A stretch of 44,772 nucleotides of DNA. It comes from Bacteroidales bacterium (GTDB lineage Bacteria > Bacteroidota > Bacteroidia > Bacteroidales > Muribaculaceae). Location: assembly GCA_900769345.1 (NCBI GenBank), contig CAAGGJ010000028.1, forward strand, positions 1 to 44,772, read 5' to 3'. Of this stretch, positions 16,787 through 26,452 are shown one piece after another; position 1 is the stretch's first letter, and every line of letters begins with the position of its first letter. Made by a program: the position numbers and the translations under genes. The notes under the pieces are model-generated. The model was not told the DNA's origin. It did no database searches and worked only from the letters and a program-made list of their open reading frames with translations.

Positions 16787-18787
16787 ATGAAAAAATTATT
16801 AGTCGTAGCAGCAATGGCAATTGCATCATCAAGCATCAGCGCACAGAAATTATTTACACTCGAAGACCTCAACTTCGGTGGCAAGAACTATAAGGAAATG
16901 ACTCCCAAGCGGCTCCACACTACTTGGTATGGCGACCAACTCACCACCTACGATGCCGAACACTTCTACAGCATCGACAAAACCACCGGTGAGCAAGCTG
17001 TAATCGACGACCCACGCACCAAGCGCACCACCCTTGACGATGGTGCTCAACAACTGGAGTGGAACGAGCAATCGCGCACCTGGGCTTATCTAAAGGACCA
17101 CAATCTATATGTTAAATGCGGCGATGCCGAGCCAATACAGGTGAGCCGTGACGGTTCGCGCGAGATAGTTTACGGTCAATCGGTGCACCGCAACGAGTTT
17201 GGTATCAACAAAGGCACATTTTTCTCGCCCGACGGCAAAAAACTGGCATTCTACCGCATGGACCAAAGCATGGTGACCGACTATCCGCAAGTCAACACCT
17301 TCGAACGCTCTGCCACCTACGAGCCCGACAAATATCCTATGGCGGGTATGACATCGCACAAGGTGACCGTGGGAATAGTGGAAGTAGAGTCCGGCAAGAC
17401 CGTATACCTCGACCTCGGCGACACCACCGACCGCTATTTCACCAACATAGCTTGGAGCCCCGACGGCTCACTGCTCTATCTCATCGAAGTCAATCGCGAC
17501 CAGACCGACTCGAGTCTCGATGCCTATTGCGTCGCATCGGGCAAGAAAACAGCTACGCTCTACCGCGAACACAACGACCGTTACACCGAACCATTGCACC
17601 CCATCACTTTCCTCCCGTGGGACGCAAAGCGATTTATCTATTGGAGCCAAAAAGATGGCTATCAGCACCTTTACCTAATGAACACCGATGGCAAGATAGA
17701 GCGCCAACTCACACAGGGCAACTGGGTGGTGCGCGACTTGGCAGGCTTTTGCGAAGCCACTCACAGTATTATATATGTGAGCAATGAAATACACCCGCTG
17801 CAGATGAATATCTTCAGCCTTAACCTCGATAACGGCAAGAAAAAACGCCTCGACAACGGCAAAGGTGTGCACAACGCAAGTCTATCAGCCGACGGCAAAT
17901 GGGTGGTCGACACCTGGAGCGAGCCCGATGTGCCTCGCGTGACTGCCGTAACCAACACCCTCACCGGCAAGACCACCGAACTGCTTCGCAGCGACGATCC
18001 ATGGGCGGGATATGCTCAACCCACCTTCGAAATGGGTAGCGTGAAAGCCGACGACGGCGTGACCGACCTATATTGGCGCATGGTGAAGCCTGCCGACTTC
18101 GATCCGGCGAAAAAATACCCCGTTGTAGTCTACGTCTACGGCGGACCTCATGCCCACAATGTGGAGGCATCGTGGCACTGGTACTCGCGCTCATGGGAAA
18201 CCTATATGGCTCAGAAAGGCTATATCACATTCATCCTCGACAATCGCGGCAGCGAAAACCGCGGTCTGACATTCGAACAAGCCACTTTCCGCCACTTGGG
18301 TCAAGTGGAGATGCGCGACCAAATGACCGGCGTGGAATATTTGAAATCACTTCCTTACGTCGATGCCGACCGCATAGGCGTGCACGGATGGAGTTTCGGC
18401 GGATTTATGACCATTTCGCTCATGACCAACTACCCCGACACCTTCAAGGTGGGCGTGGCAGGAGGTCCTGTAATCGACTGGAAATGGTATGAAGTGATGT
18501 ACGGCGAACGCTATATGGACACTCCACAGACCAACCCCGAAGGCTACGAACAGACATCGTTGCTCAATAAGGCAAAGGATCTCAAGGGGCATCTATTGGT
18601 AATTACCGGCATGAACGACAACACCGTAGTGCCTCAGCACTGCCTTATGTTCCTCGACCGCTGTGCAGAAGAAGGCACTTATCCACACTTCTTCGCCTAT
18701 CCCGGCCAGCAACACAATATGTACGGGCACAAGTCGGTGCACCTGCACGAGATGATTACCCGCTACTTCGAAGATTATCTCAAATAA
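16787..18787 (+). CDS. Dipeptidyl-peptidase IV-like S9 serine protease
   Basis: A 666-residue exported protease with a signal peptide (MKKLLVVAAMAIASSSISAQ). Residues about 60-420 form the DPP-IV-type beta-propeller, and about 450-666 the alpha/beta-hydrolase domain. The catalytic triad is visible: Ser536 in GWSFGG, Asp611 in GMNDNT and His643 in PGQQHNMYG. The DNRGSENRG segment before the nucleophile is typical for prolyl oligopeptidase relatives. Such periplasmic enzymes remove dipeptides, often X-Pro or X-Ala, from peptides and feed amino-acid use in gut Bacteroidales. It has its own promoter and is followed after 16 bp by miaA, so the two are probably co-transcribed although functionally unrelated. 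Exact cleavage specificity is not readable. Confidence 0.93.
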   Translation: MKKLLVVAAMAIASSSISAQKLFTLEDLNFGGKNYKEMTPKRLHTTWYGDQLTTYDAEHFYSIDKTTGEQAVIDDPRTKRTTLDDGAQQLEWNEQSRTWAYLKDHNLYVKCGDAEPIQVSRDGSREIVYGQSVHRNEFGINKGTFFSPDGKKLAFYRMDQSMVTDYPQVNTFERSATYEPDKYPMAGMTSHKVTVGIVEVESGKTVYLDLGDTTDRYFTNIAWSPDGSLLYLIEVNRDQTDSSLDAYCVASGKKTATLYREHNDRYTEPLHPITFLPWDAKRFIYWSQKDGYQHLYLMNTDGKIERQLTQGNWVVRDLAGFCEATHSIIYVSNEIHPLQMNIFSLNLDNGKKKRLDNGKGVHNASLSADGKWVVDTWSEPDVPRVTAVTNTLTGKTTELLRSDDPWAGYAQPTFEMGSVKADDGVTDLYWRMVKPADFDPAKKYPVVVYVYGGPHAHNVEASWHWYSRSWETYMAQKGYITFILDNRGSENRGLTFEQATFRHLGQVEMRDQMTGVEYLKSLPYVDADRIGVHGWSFGGFMTISLMTNYPDTFKVGVAGGPVIDWKWYEVMYGERYMDTPQTNPEGYEQTSLLNKAKDLKGHLLVITGMNDNTVVPQHCLMFLDRCAEEGTYPHFFAYPGQQHNMYGHKSVHLHEMITRYFEDYLK

Positions 18788-18803
18788 CCTATCAAACGGC
18801 ATA

Positions 18804-19706
18804 GTGCAGCACACACTGATAGTAATAACAGGCCCCACCGGCGTGGGTAAGACCGATGCCGCCATCGATGTGGCGAAGACGCTGGGATGCGAAATCATCT
18901 CAGCCGACTCGCGCCAGATCTACCGCGGCATACCCATCACCACCGCCACTCCCACTCCCAAGGAGCAAGCGCAGGTGAAGCACCACTTTGTGGCATTTAA
19001 GAACCTCGACGAATACTATAGCGCGGCGCAATTTGAGGACGATGTAATGCAATTGTTGCCCGAAATGTTTGCCCGATGCCCTTATGCTGTGATGTGCGGC
19101 GGATCGATGATGTATGTCGATGCCGTGTGCCACGGCATCGACCAAATACCCACCATCAGCAACGAAGTGCGCCAAGCCACTCTGCAATTATACGAAGAAA
19201 TAGGTCTCGAAGGCATGCTCGAGCGACTCAAGACACTCGACCCGGAGTATTACGCGATAGTTGACCACAAAAACACCAAGCGAGTGATACATGCCCTGGA
19301 GATATGTGCCCAAAGTGGCGGCACCTACACCTCACTGCGCACAGGCAAAGCAAAAGAACGCCCATTTCGCATCATCAAAGTGGCACTCAATGTGGATCGC
19401 GCCACCCTCTTCGATCGCATCAATCGCCGCGTGGACAAGATGATAGCCCTCGGTATGGAAGAGGAGGCTCGCAGCGTGTATCATCTGCGGCATCTTAATT
19501 CGCTTAACACTGTGGGATTCAAGGAGATGTTCGCCTACTTCGACGGCACTATGGACTTCGTCACCGCTCGCGAGCGCATCAAGAAAAACACGCGTGTATA
19601 TGCCAAAAAGCAACTCACTTGGCATGCCAAAGACCCCGAAATAGTATGGTCGGAGCCTTCACGGGCTTTCGATACCATTATGCGCCTCATCGAGCGTTCG
19701 GAATAG
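18804..19706 (+). CDS. miaA: tRNA dimethylallyltransferase
   Basis: A 300-residue enzyme that transfers a dimethylallyl group to N6 of A37 in tRNAs reading UNN codons. It has the P-loop GPTGVGKT (about residues 9-16), the substrate-contacting DSRQIYRGIPI segment, and the KKNTRVYAKKQLTW region near the C-terminus that is diagnostic of MiaA. The start is a GTG at 18804, 16 bp after the upstream peptidase stop; no upstream ATG in frame fits better. Length is normal. It converges with the histidine kinase gene downstream. Confidence 0.95.
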   Translation: MQHTLIVITGPTGVGKTDAAIDVAKTLGCEIISADSRQIYRGIPITTATPTPKEQAQVKHHFVAFKNLDEYYSAAQFEDDVMQLLPEMFARCPYAVMCGGSMMYVDAVCHGIDQIPTISNEVRQATLQLYEEIGLEGMLERLKTLDPEYYAIVDHKNTKRVIHALEICAQSGGTYTSLRTGKAKERPFRIIKVALNVDRATLFDRINRRVDKMIALGMEEEARSVYHLRHLNSLNTVGFKEMFAYFDGTMDFVTARERIKKNTRVYAKKQLTWHAKDPEIVWSEPSRAFDTIMRLIERSE

Positions 19707-19782
19707 GTCATTCTGAGAGAAATTTGCTGTTGCAAACCACTCCCAAAACCGATAAAATCACATTTTTACTGAAAAGTCCAAC

Positions 19783-21933
19783 TTATTTGGCGTCGCTATC
19801 GGCCTCGTCCTCACTTATCTTGTTCTTGATATACGGCAGTTCCACCACTACGGCAAAGCCACCGGTATATTCAGTGTCGATATAGATGTTTCCGCCCATG
19901 CGAGTGACGAGTTCCTTACAGATAGGCATACCCAAACCCGAACCCGGCGAGAATGTATCCACTTTTTCGAATCGCTCGAACACGATGTGCGTTTTTTCGG
20001 GCGGCACACCTATTCCGGTGTCTTCCACGCGGATGCTAATGGTGCGCCCCTTGATGCTTACCACAGTCTTCACATAACCCTCCTTTGTAAATCGGAATGC
20101 ATTGGAATATAGATTGTTAAACACCTTGGTAAGGCGCATCTCATCGCACACAAACATAATTGATTCGCTCGGCGATTCCACTATTTTCTCCACCTTATCG
20201 CTGCCGTAGGCATTGAGCGAATTGTTGATAATGAGCATCAAGTCGGAAATGTCCCACTTGAATGTCACGCGGTTAGCATCGAGGCGACCGAGGTCGAGAA
20301 TGTTATTGATCAGCACCATAAGCGATGCCGAGTTTTCCTCCACTATTCGAGCATACTCGTGATGCACATTGCCGTCCTCGGCGTTCTGCACCAGCAGTCC
20401 GCTAAATCCCACTATGGCATTGAGCGGAGTGCGTATTTCATGGCTCATATTAGAGAGGAAGAGCGTTTTGAGTCGGCTGTTGTTCATGTGGCGCTGCAAG
20501 GTAATCTTGAGAGTATCCTGGCGTTGCAGCAACTTATTCTCTTCGCCGCGCAGACGCATTTCCACCCTGCGCAGGCTGGCATTGAGGCGACGAGTGCGGC
20601 GCACATAGTAAGCAAAAAGCGCCACGAATACGAGCAAAAGCACAAATCCGAGCAAGGTGAAATAGGTGCGATTGCGCTGCAGTTCAGCCTCATAATCCTT
20701 GCGCACACGAGTCTCAAACTGGTCGTGACATATGTCCTGGAATTGCACAAACTCGCTCAGCGATGTCTTGTTGAACTCGGCTTGCAACGAATCGTAAGCC
20801 AGATAGAAGTTATATGCCGACTCCTCATATCGCCCCATGCGATTGAGGATATCGCCCTTGGCATAGAGTTGCGCTTGACGACTTTCGAGCGTTGATGTCT
20901 CGAGTTCGGTTATCAATTCGAGTGCCTTGGCATAGTCCTTAATCATCAAGTAATACTCCACGAATGTGCGCTTCACGCGGTCCTCCACAAACCAGTCGTC
21001 GATGGTCTTGAACGTGCGAAGACGGTTGAAATAGTCATCCGCTTGATGCCGATCGTTCTTTTTCACGCTATTGAGCAGCGCATAGGCATAATAGAGCTTT
21101 AGACAGCGGTCATAGAGTCCGCCGGTGGATTTGCCTATACCTCCATCCACAAAAATCATCTCCATCTCGCGCAGATAGAATTCGAAATTATCAAAGTTGT
21201 TCCATTCGTTGCAGCACTCCAGGATTTGGGTGAGCAGTTGGAATCGGTAAGTGGCGCGCTTGTCGCGCTTGTCGAGCAACTTAAATCCGCAGAAATAGGC
21301 ATCGATGGCGCGGTCGAAGATTTTGGTCTTCATATACACATCGCCGAGCAATTCGTAGCACGTCACTTCGCCGTCCTCGCTATGGAGTCGTTGGGCTTCC
21401 TTCTGCAACTTCAGCGCCAAGCCGAGTGCTTTCTCAGTGTTGCCCTGTCCGAGGTAACAAGAACTCTGATAGTACATTATGTCGAAATAACGCGAATACA
21501 CATTAGGCTTGAGTTCCACTTGATCCACCTTGTTAGCCCACACGAGCACGCTGTCCATATTGTCGATATTATAATAGTATCGGCAAAGTTGCGAAATAGC
21601 CACGGCTCGATATTCGTTGTCGCCTTCGCGTTCATCGCAAGCGAGTTTGTAGAGTTTCATCAGATAATCGCGCTCCTCGGGATAACCGAAATACACATCG
21701 GAGAGGTGTTCGAGCGCCCTGAGGCGTAAAATATGGTTTTCCGAAGTGTTGTAGATGTTGAGCAGGCGCTGCACCTCCTTCTCGTCGTCGATTTCGAGGC
21801 CCGTCGACGACGATATGGCAGCCACAGCAGGCGTCACAGCCGCAACACGCCCTGCAGCGAAGATGGCCATCACCATCACCGCTGTCAGTGCTCTAAAGGC
21901 TGATTGGGCTATATGTCTAAGTGTTAACTGCAT
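19783..21933 (-). CDS. TPR-containing membrane sensor histidine kinase (no receiver domain), copy 1
   Basis: A 716-residue protein with signal sequence, a periplasmic region of TPR-like helical repeats (about 45-420), one membrane span (about 424-443), a short coiled coil and a HisKA domain with His498 in SHEIRTPLNAIVGF. The C-terminal ATPase domain keeps the G1 box EDTGIGVP and G2 box GSGLGMPI. There is no receiver, output or DNA-binding domain, so it must signal to a response regulator encoded elsewhere. It lies 12 bp after the second, related kinase gene and is almost certainly co-transcribed with it. A 37-nt block around the phosphorylated histidine is identical in both genes, suggesting duplication or gene conversion. 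The stimulus is unknown. Confidence 0.9.
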   Translation of the reverse strand: MQLTLRHIAQSAFRALTAVMVMAIFAAGRVAAVTPAVAAISSSTGLEIDDEKEVQRLLNIYNTSENHILRLRALEHLSDVYFGYPEERDYLMKLYKLACDEREGDNEYRAVAISQLCRYYYNIDNMDSVLVWANKVDQVELKPNVYSRYFDIMYYQSSCYLGQGNTEKALGLALKLQKEAQRLHSEDGEVTCYELLGDVYMKTKIFDRAIDAYFCGFKLLDKRDKRATYRFQLLTQILECCNEWNNFDNFEFYLREMEMIFVDGGIGKSTGGLYDRCLKLYYAYALLNSVKKNDRHQADDYFNRLRTFKTIDDWFVEDRVKRTFVEYYLMIKDYAKALELITELETSTLESRQAQLYAKGDILNRMGRYEESAYNFYLAYDSLQAEFNKTSLSEFVQFQDICHDQFETRVRKDYEAELQRNRTYFTLLGFVLLLVFVALFAYYVRRTRRLNASLRRVEMRLRGEENKLLQRQDTLKITLQRHMNNSRLKTLFLSNMSHEIRTPLNAIVGFSGLLVQNAEDGNVHHEYARIVEENSASLMVLINNILDLGRLDANRVTFKWDISDLMLIINNSLNAYGSDKVEKIVESPSESIMFVCDEMRLTKVFNNLYSNAFRFTKEGYVKTVVSIKGRTISIRVEDTGIGVPPEKTHIVFERFEKVDTFSPGSGLGMPICKELVTRMGGNIYIDTEYTGGFAVVVELPYIKNKISEDEADSDAK

Positions 21934-21945
21934 GCTGCTGTTTTG

Positions 21946-24030
21946 CTATTTATTATCAGTGTTCGACATCATCGACTGCAACATAGTGGGGTGTTTGAAC
22001 ACAAATTTGGCTCCTCGTGTATATGATGCGTCGACATAAAGTTGTCCGTATAGTTGATTCGAAATTGAGCGGCAGATAAACAAGCCGAGTCCAGAGCCAG
22101 AGCTGGTCTCATTGCCTTTCTCAAACTGCTCAAAAATGGCGTTCTCCTTTCCTTTGGGGATGCCGCAACCGGTGTCGATAACCGAGAACGTAACATAATG
22201 CTCGTCGACAACCAGTTCGAGGTTAATAGATCCCTCGGTGGTAAACTTTGCCGCATTACCCAGCAGGTTGGTGAGCAACTGCTGCAATCGATAGCGGTCG
22301 GTGGTAAGCATCACCTCCGGTTGGTCGCAGCGATACACCAGTTTCACGCCGTCGGCAATGAGGGCGCTGAGCGAGTAGAGGCTGGTGCGAGCCAATTCGG
22401 TGACATTAATTTTCTCGAGGTGTAGCGAACTGTGTTCGTCATCGCGTTCGTCGATAATCTGGTTCACGAGGTCGAGCATAAGGTCGCTGTTGGCGCGGAT
22501 AATCTGCGTAAATTCCTTACTTTCCTCATTGTTTTCGCAACTCGACGCCAGAATTTCGCTAAATCCCACTATGGCATTGAGCGGAGTGCGTATCTCGTGA
22601 CTGATGTTGGCAATAAACTCATTTTTCTTACGGCAACTCTCCTCTTCTTGCTTGATGGCATTAGCGAGATTGGCGTTAAGGGCAGCCACACGCTTGCTAT
22701 TGTCCTCGATACGGCTATTCATCTGCTTGAGTTTGCGCGAAATTTTCACATTTCGGAAGAGCAAACCCATAAGAACGATAAGCGACAAGAGAGCCAGAAC
22801 CACGCCCACCAATAGGGCTATGTGCAAATTACGGCCTTCGCTCAGACGGGTATCGTCGAGCGCAGTTTCCTCGCTGAAGCGTTTGCTCAACTCGCCATAC
22901 TGTTCCACCTCGCGTATCATAGTTTCGCGCATGTTATCACGCAGTGCATCGTTGGCATCACGAAACGCCTTCGATGACTTCGACATCAGACCCACCTTCC
23001 AGTAAGCCGCAGCAAGCACGGTGTAATAGATGTGGCGATAGCTGGTGCGGCGCTGCAACAAATATTCCACATCTGTCTCCACATCCTCTATGTTGCCATA
23101 ATCGCGATTCACCATAGCGCGCATGAGGGCAAACTGTATCAGCGACCATTCTGTAGGAATATAGTTATTATCCCACAATTGGTCTACATATTCTCTTATC
23201 TTGTCCACATCGTTTTGATAGACATAGCTATTGAGATATTCCAGCGCCACATCCCAGCGCATTTCTTCCACAAAGCGGTCGTTGTCGAAGCGTCCGCTTT
23301 TGAGCAATGCGTCCCACTCCTTCACCAATCGGAGCGATTCGTCTACATTACCCACATAGATCGACGACTCCACGGCTGCCATATATGCCATCTGCACATA
23401 GCAGCCCTCGTTTTGCTTCGACAGCACGGGGAAATAATCTTCTATCAAGTCATACGCCTTTTCGTCTTGATTGAGAAACGAATAGATATCTGATGTAAGC
23501 ACAGCCACAAGGGCATCCACAAGCTCATCGTTCACTTCCGAGGCATAGCGTTGAAGGTCTTGCAGCGTGTTCCAAGCGTCGCGCATATTGCCGTTCCAAT
23601 AGAGCACTTCTATCATGTAGTATTTGGCGAGCATCCAATGGCGACCCTTTCGTCCGGTGATTTTCTCCACCTTGTCGCAATATTCGCGCACCATATCTAC
23701 GTTGTCATAGGAATTGTAGTTACGGCACATATCCACATAGCAGTCGAGTTCGGCATCGCGTTCCTCAAGGCTGATGGCTATTTCTATCTTTTTCTCTATG
23801 TAGGGCACCTCATCTATCTGATTGAAGAAGAGTTTGGTGAGTTCGTCGTAGATATGATACCGCTCGCGAGGGTCGTTGGCGCCTTGGAGGTCGCGCAACA
23901 ATGTTTCCTGTTTGGGTCGAACTTTCTCATATTGCTTATGCTTGATGTCGGCAATGCTCTCCCCTCCGGCATAAGCCATACCGGGCACAAGCATTGCAAA
24001 CAAGAGCAATATTTGCAAAATTCTTCTCAT
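21946..24030 (-). CDS. TPR-containing membrane sensor histidine kinase (no receiver domain), copy 2
   Basis: A 694-residue paralogue of the following kinase: signal peptide, periplasmic helical repeats (about 30-390), one membrane span (about 403-425), coiled coil, HisKA with His478 in SHEIRTPLNAIVGF, and an ATPase domain with DTGCGIPKG and GSGLGLFI. It also lacks receiver and output domains. It sits 45 bp downstream of a YjbQ-family gene and 12 bp upstream of copy 1. Two adjacent kinases of identical architecture could form heterodimers or share one partner regulator (inference). Confidence 0.9.
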   Translation of the reverse strand: MRRILQILLLFAMLVPGMAYAGGESIADIKHKQYEKVRPKQETLLRDLQGANDPRERYHIYDELTKLFFNQIDEVPYIEKKIEIAISLEERDAELDCYVDMCRNYNSYDNVDMVREYCDKVEKITGRKGRHWMLAKYYMIEVLYWNGNMRDAWNTLQDLQRYASEVNDELVDALVAVLTSDIYSFLNQDEKAYDLIEDYFPVLSKQNEGCYVQMAYMAAVESSIYVGNVDESLRLVKEWDALLKSGRFDNDRFVEEMRWDVALEYLNSYVYQNDVDKIREYVDQLWDNNYIPTEWSLIQFALMRAMVNRDYGNIEDVETDVEYLLQRRTSYRHIYYTVLAAAYWKVGLMSKSSKAFRDANDALRDNMRETMIREVEQYGELSKRFSEETALDDTRLSEGRNLHIALLVGVVLALLSLIVLMGLLFRNVKISRKLKQMNSRIEDNSKRVAALNANLANAIKQEEESCRKKNEFIANISHEIRTPLNAIVGFSEILASSCENNEESKEFTQIIRANSDLMLDLVNQIIDERDDEHSSLHLEKINVTELARTSLYSLSALIADGVKLVYRCDQPEVMLTTDRYRLQQLLTNLLGNAAKFTTEGSINLELVVDEHYVTFSVIDTGCGIPKGKENAIFEQFEKGNETSSGSGLGLFICRSISNQLYGQLYVDASYTRGAKFVFKHPTMLQSMMSNTDNK

Positions 24031-24075
24031 CAGGTTATCTCTATTAGTTCATATCTTTCTAATCCACTAAAGTAT

Positions 24076-24501
24076 TCAAGTACAATCAGCGCCGATAATT
24101 GTGGCAACAATCGTTCGAGGGCCGCCATAATCTCTAAACTCGCACAAATATATACCCTGCCAGATGCCCATATTCAGCCTGCCGTCGGTGATGGGAATAC
24201 AGAGCGACACTCCGGTGAGCGAACTCTTGGCGTGAGCCGACATATCGTCGTCGCCCTCCATCGTGTGGCGAAAATAAGACTCTCCATCGCGCACCAAGTG
24301 GTCGTAGACGGCAGCCATGTCAACCGTTACAGCTGGGTCGACATTCTCATTGATGGTAAGTGCCGCCGATGTGTGCTTCAGAAACAGGTTGAGCATACCC
24401 GCACGAGGCAACTCACCTATATGCCCGAGCACTTCACCGGTGATGAGATGACATCCGCGACTCCGTGCCTTCAAGGCAAATTCTTTCTGATAGAAAATCA
24501 T
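24076..24501 (-). CDS. YjbQ family protein (UPF0047)
   Basis: A 141-residue cytoplasmic protein if it starts at MIFYQKEFALKARSRG; in-frame ATGs at 24510 and 24540 would add 3 or 13 residues, but family members usually start close to this point. Visible family segments are GCHLITGEV, LKHTSAALTINENVDPAV and HAKSSLTGVSLCIPITDGRLNMGIWQGIYLCEFRD. The histidine and acidic residues of these motifs form the presumed metal or phosphate site. Relatives have thiamine-phosphate synthase side activity in vitro, but the true role is unsettled. It is the first gene of a minus-strand unit with the two histidine kinases. Confidence 0.88.
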   Translation of the reverse strand: MIFYQKEFALKARSRGCHLITGEVLGHIGELPRAGMLNLFLKHTSAALTINENVDPAVTVDMAAVYDHLVRDGESYFRHTMEGDDDMSAHAKSSLTGVSLCIPITDGRLNMGIWQGIYLCEFRDYGGPRTIVATIIGADCT

Positions 24502-24690
24502 ATTCCGCATTCCTAATTTCAAGTGTTGAACATCAGCCACGTCGACTTGTGGGCTTTATTTGTGCGCCTCCACTCATCTTACGCTACTTAATATACATTA
24601 TATCAAGATGCTAAATTAAGTCTTAATTTTCAAATTCACAACTTTTTACAAAAATTTTCACCTAATTTATAACATTTTTCGGCTTTATGA

Positions 24691-24722
24691 CAAAACTACC
24701 TGTATATACAATATCCGGCAAA
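24691..24722 (-). promoter_or_regulatory. Promoter of the YjbQ-kinase-kinase unit
   Basis: Minus-strand TAGTTTTG (24698-24691) with a TTTG -33 element at 24722-24719, spacing 20 bp. The predicted leader is over 150 nt. Confidence 0.65.
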
Positions 24723-24814
24723 CGCATCACTTCGACACTGTCACCGGCGGACAATATTGCAGCGCTTAAGCACGAAAAATGCACCTAATACTACCACATA
24801 TCGTGGAAATTAGT

Positions 24815-24822
24815 TAATTTTG
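24815..24822 (+). promoter_or_regulatory. Promoter -7 element of the carboxypeptidase gene
   Basis: TAATTTTG matches TAnnTTTG, 40 bp before the start codon. No good -33 TTG is seen. Confidence 0.5.
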
Positions 24823-24862
24823 GCATAAATTTTTCAAAACCGCTATCAATATAGAATTCCCA

Positions 24863-26305
24863 ATGGCAAAACGCAGATTACTCACTCTCGCCCTGGCTGC
24901 AGCCTCGGCTTTGACCATTATAGCCAACGATTTTCAAGGCGCTGTCGACCGATTTGTAAATCAAAATATATTCCGAAACGCTTCGGTGGGCGTGTGTGTG
25001 CTTCGGCTCGACTCGGGCACGGTGGTTGCCGCCAATGCACCTCATCAGTCGCTTATCACGGCTTCTACCATGAAGGCCGTCACCTCGGCTTCGGCGCTCG
25101 AATTGCTCGGCACCGACTTTACTTTCGTTACCGAGGTGAAAGCCATAGGCAAAATCGATGACAATCATCTCAAGGGCGACCTCGTGGTGGTGGGACACGG
25201 CGACCCCACGCTCGGATCGCGCCATTTCGCCAAGATGCCCAATTTCGTCGATAGCGTGGTGCGTGCCGTAAAAAGTCTCGGAATAGAGCGCATCGACGGC
25301 AATATTATCTTCGATGAGAGCGCCTACCCCTTCGAGACCTTCAGCGACTTGTGGATGGCTGAGGACTTGGCTTACGACTACGGCCCCGGCGTGCATGCCA
25401 TCAATTTTGCCGACAATCTGGTGCGCCTCAGTTTCGACCGCTCCGGCGATGTGGCTTGCGACTTTGTGTTTACTCCCGCGGTGCGCAATCTTGAGGTGGT
25501 GTGCCACGCCACAATTGGCGACAAGCAGGACATGCATCGCCTGCTCAACATCGGTCCTAATCCCAATATTCTGCTCTATGGCTCGATAAAACGCAGCGAC
25601 AAGCGCTACATCAGCGATTTTGTCAATCCCCTCCCCGCCCAACTGCTCTGCGACAGCATCGATGCAGCGCTACACAATGCCAACATCCGCGTGCGCCACA
25701 AGCATCACCATCACGCCGATGCCGACACCGTGCTCGTGATGCAATATCGCTCGCCACAACTCAAGAACATAGTGGAATCGCTGCTCGACCGCAGCGACAA
25801 TATGTTCACCGAGGCTGTGCTTCGTGCTTTGGCTGTACACAACGGCAAGGAAGCCTCTGCAGCCAACGGCATAGCAGTCATCGACTCGCTATGGCGCACC
25901 AAAGGGCTCGACACCAAACCCCTGTTCCAGCGCGACGGCAGCGGACTCGCTCGCAACGGCCGCGCCTCGGCGCATTTCTTCACTCAGATGCTGCGGCAAG
26001 TTAATGCCGACAGCACCGCCATAGGGGTGGCTATGCCATCGCTGATGACACACCTCGGCGTGAGCGGAAACATAGGCCAACGCATCAAAAAATCGCCTCT
26101 CAAGGGCAAAATAGCATCAAAATCGGGAAGCATGAGCGATGTGCAGTGCTATGTGGGCTATTTCCCTGCCGAAAATCCACAATATTCGTGGGCTATACTG
26201 GTGAACAACTGGCATGGCTCGCGTGCCAATCTAAAGGACGAAATAGAGTTGCTGCTGCTCAACCTTTTCTCCGGTCTCGACACTCAATCGTCGCCCGCCG
26301 ATTGA
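24863..26305 (+). CDS. dacB: D-alanyl-D-alanine carboxypeptidase/endopeptidase, PBP4 (S13) family
   Basis: A 480-residue exported penicillin-binding protein with signal peptide (about 1-21). The three active-site motifs are present: STMK with nucleophile Ser68 and Lys71, SDN at 311-313 and KSG at 420-422 (KSG in place of the more common KTG, which is seen in this family). S13 enzymes trim the terminal D-Ala of peptidoglycan stem peptides and cut cross-links in the periplasm. A large insertion between the first two motifs is normal for the family. A histidine run at about 282-285 (KHHHHAD) is a curiosity. It is followed by an unrelated acidic-protein gene with its own promoter. Confidence 0.93.
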   Translation: MAKRRLLTLALAAASALTIIANDFQGAVDRFVNQNIFRNASVGVCVLRLDSGTVVAANAPHQSLITASTMKAVTSASALELLGTDFTFVTEVKAIGKIDDNHLKGDLVVVGHGDPTLGSRHFAKMPNFVDSVVRAVKSLGIERIDGNIIFDESAYPFETFSDLWMAEDLAYDYGPGVHAINFADNLVRLSFDRSGDVACDFVFTPAVRNLEVVCHATIGDKQDMHRLLNIGPNPNILLYGSIKRSDKRYISDFVNPLPAQLLCDSIDAALHNANIRVRHKHHHHADADTVLVMQYRSPQLKNIVESLLDRSDNMFTEAVLRALAVHNGKEASAANGIAVIDSLWRTKGLDTKPLFQRDGSGLARNGRASAHFFTQMLRQVNADSTAIGVAMPSLMTHLGVSGNIGQRIKKSPLKGKIASKSGSMSDVQCYVGYFPAENPQYSWAILVNNWHGSRANLKDEIELLLLNLFSGLDTQSSPAD

Positions 26306-26365
26306 TTATGCGCAATCGTAATGTTAAAAAGAGTTGCACAACTGCTATTTTTATCATTCTATTTG

Positions 26366-26396
26366 TTGTGATGTAAGCACTTTTTTAATAGGTTTG
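26366..26396 (+). promoter_or_regulatory. Promoter of the acidic protein gene
   Basis: TTG at 26366-26368 and TAGGTTTG at 26389-26396 are 20 bp apart. A 12-bp direct repeat GCACTTTTTTAA occurs at 26377-26388, between the two elements, and again at 26416-26427 in the leader, which could be a regulator-binding pair. Confidence 0.65.
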
Positions 26397-26452
26397 CAGT
26401 ATAATTCCTAAATAGGCACTTTTTTAAAGACAACTATAAAAAACTCGATAAT

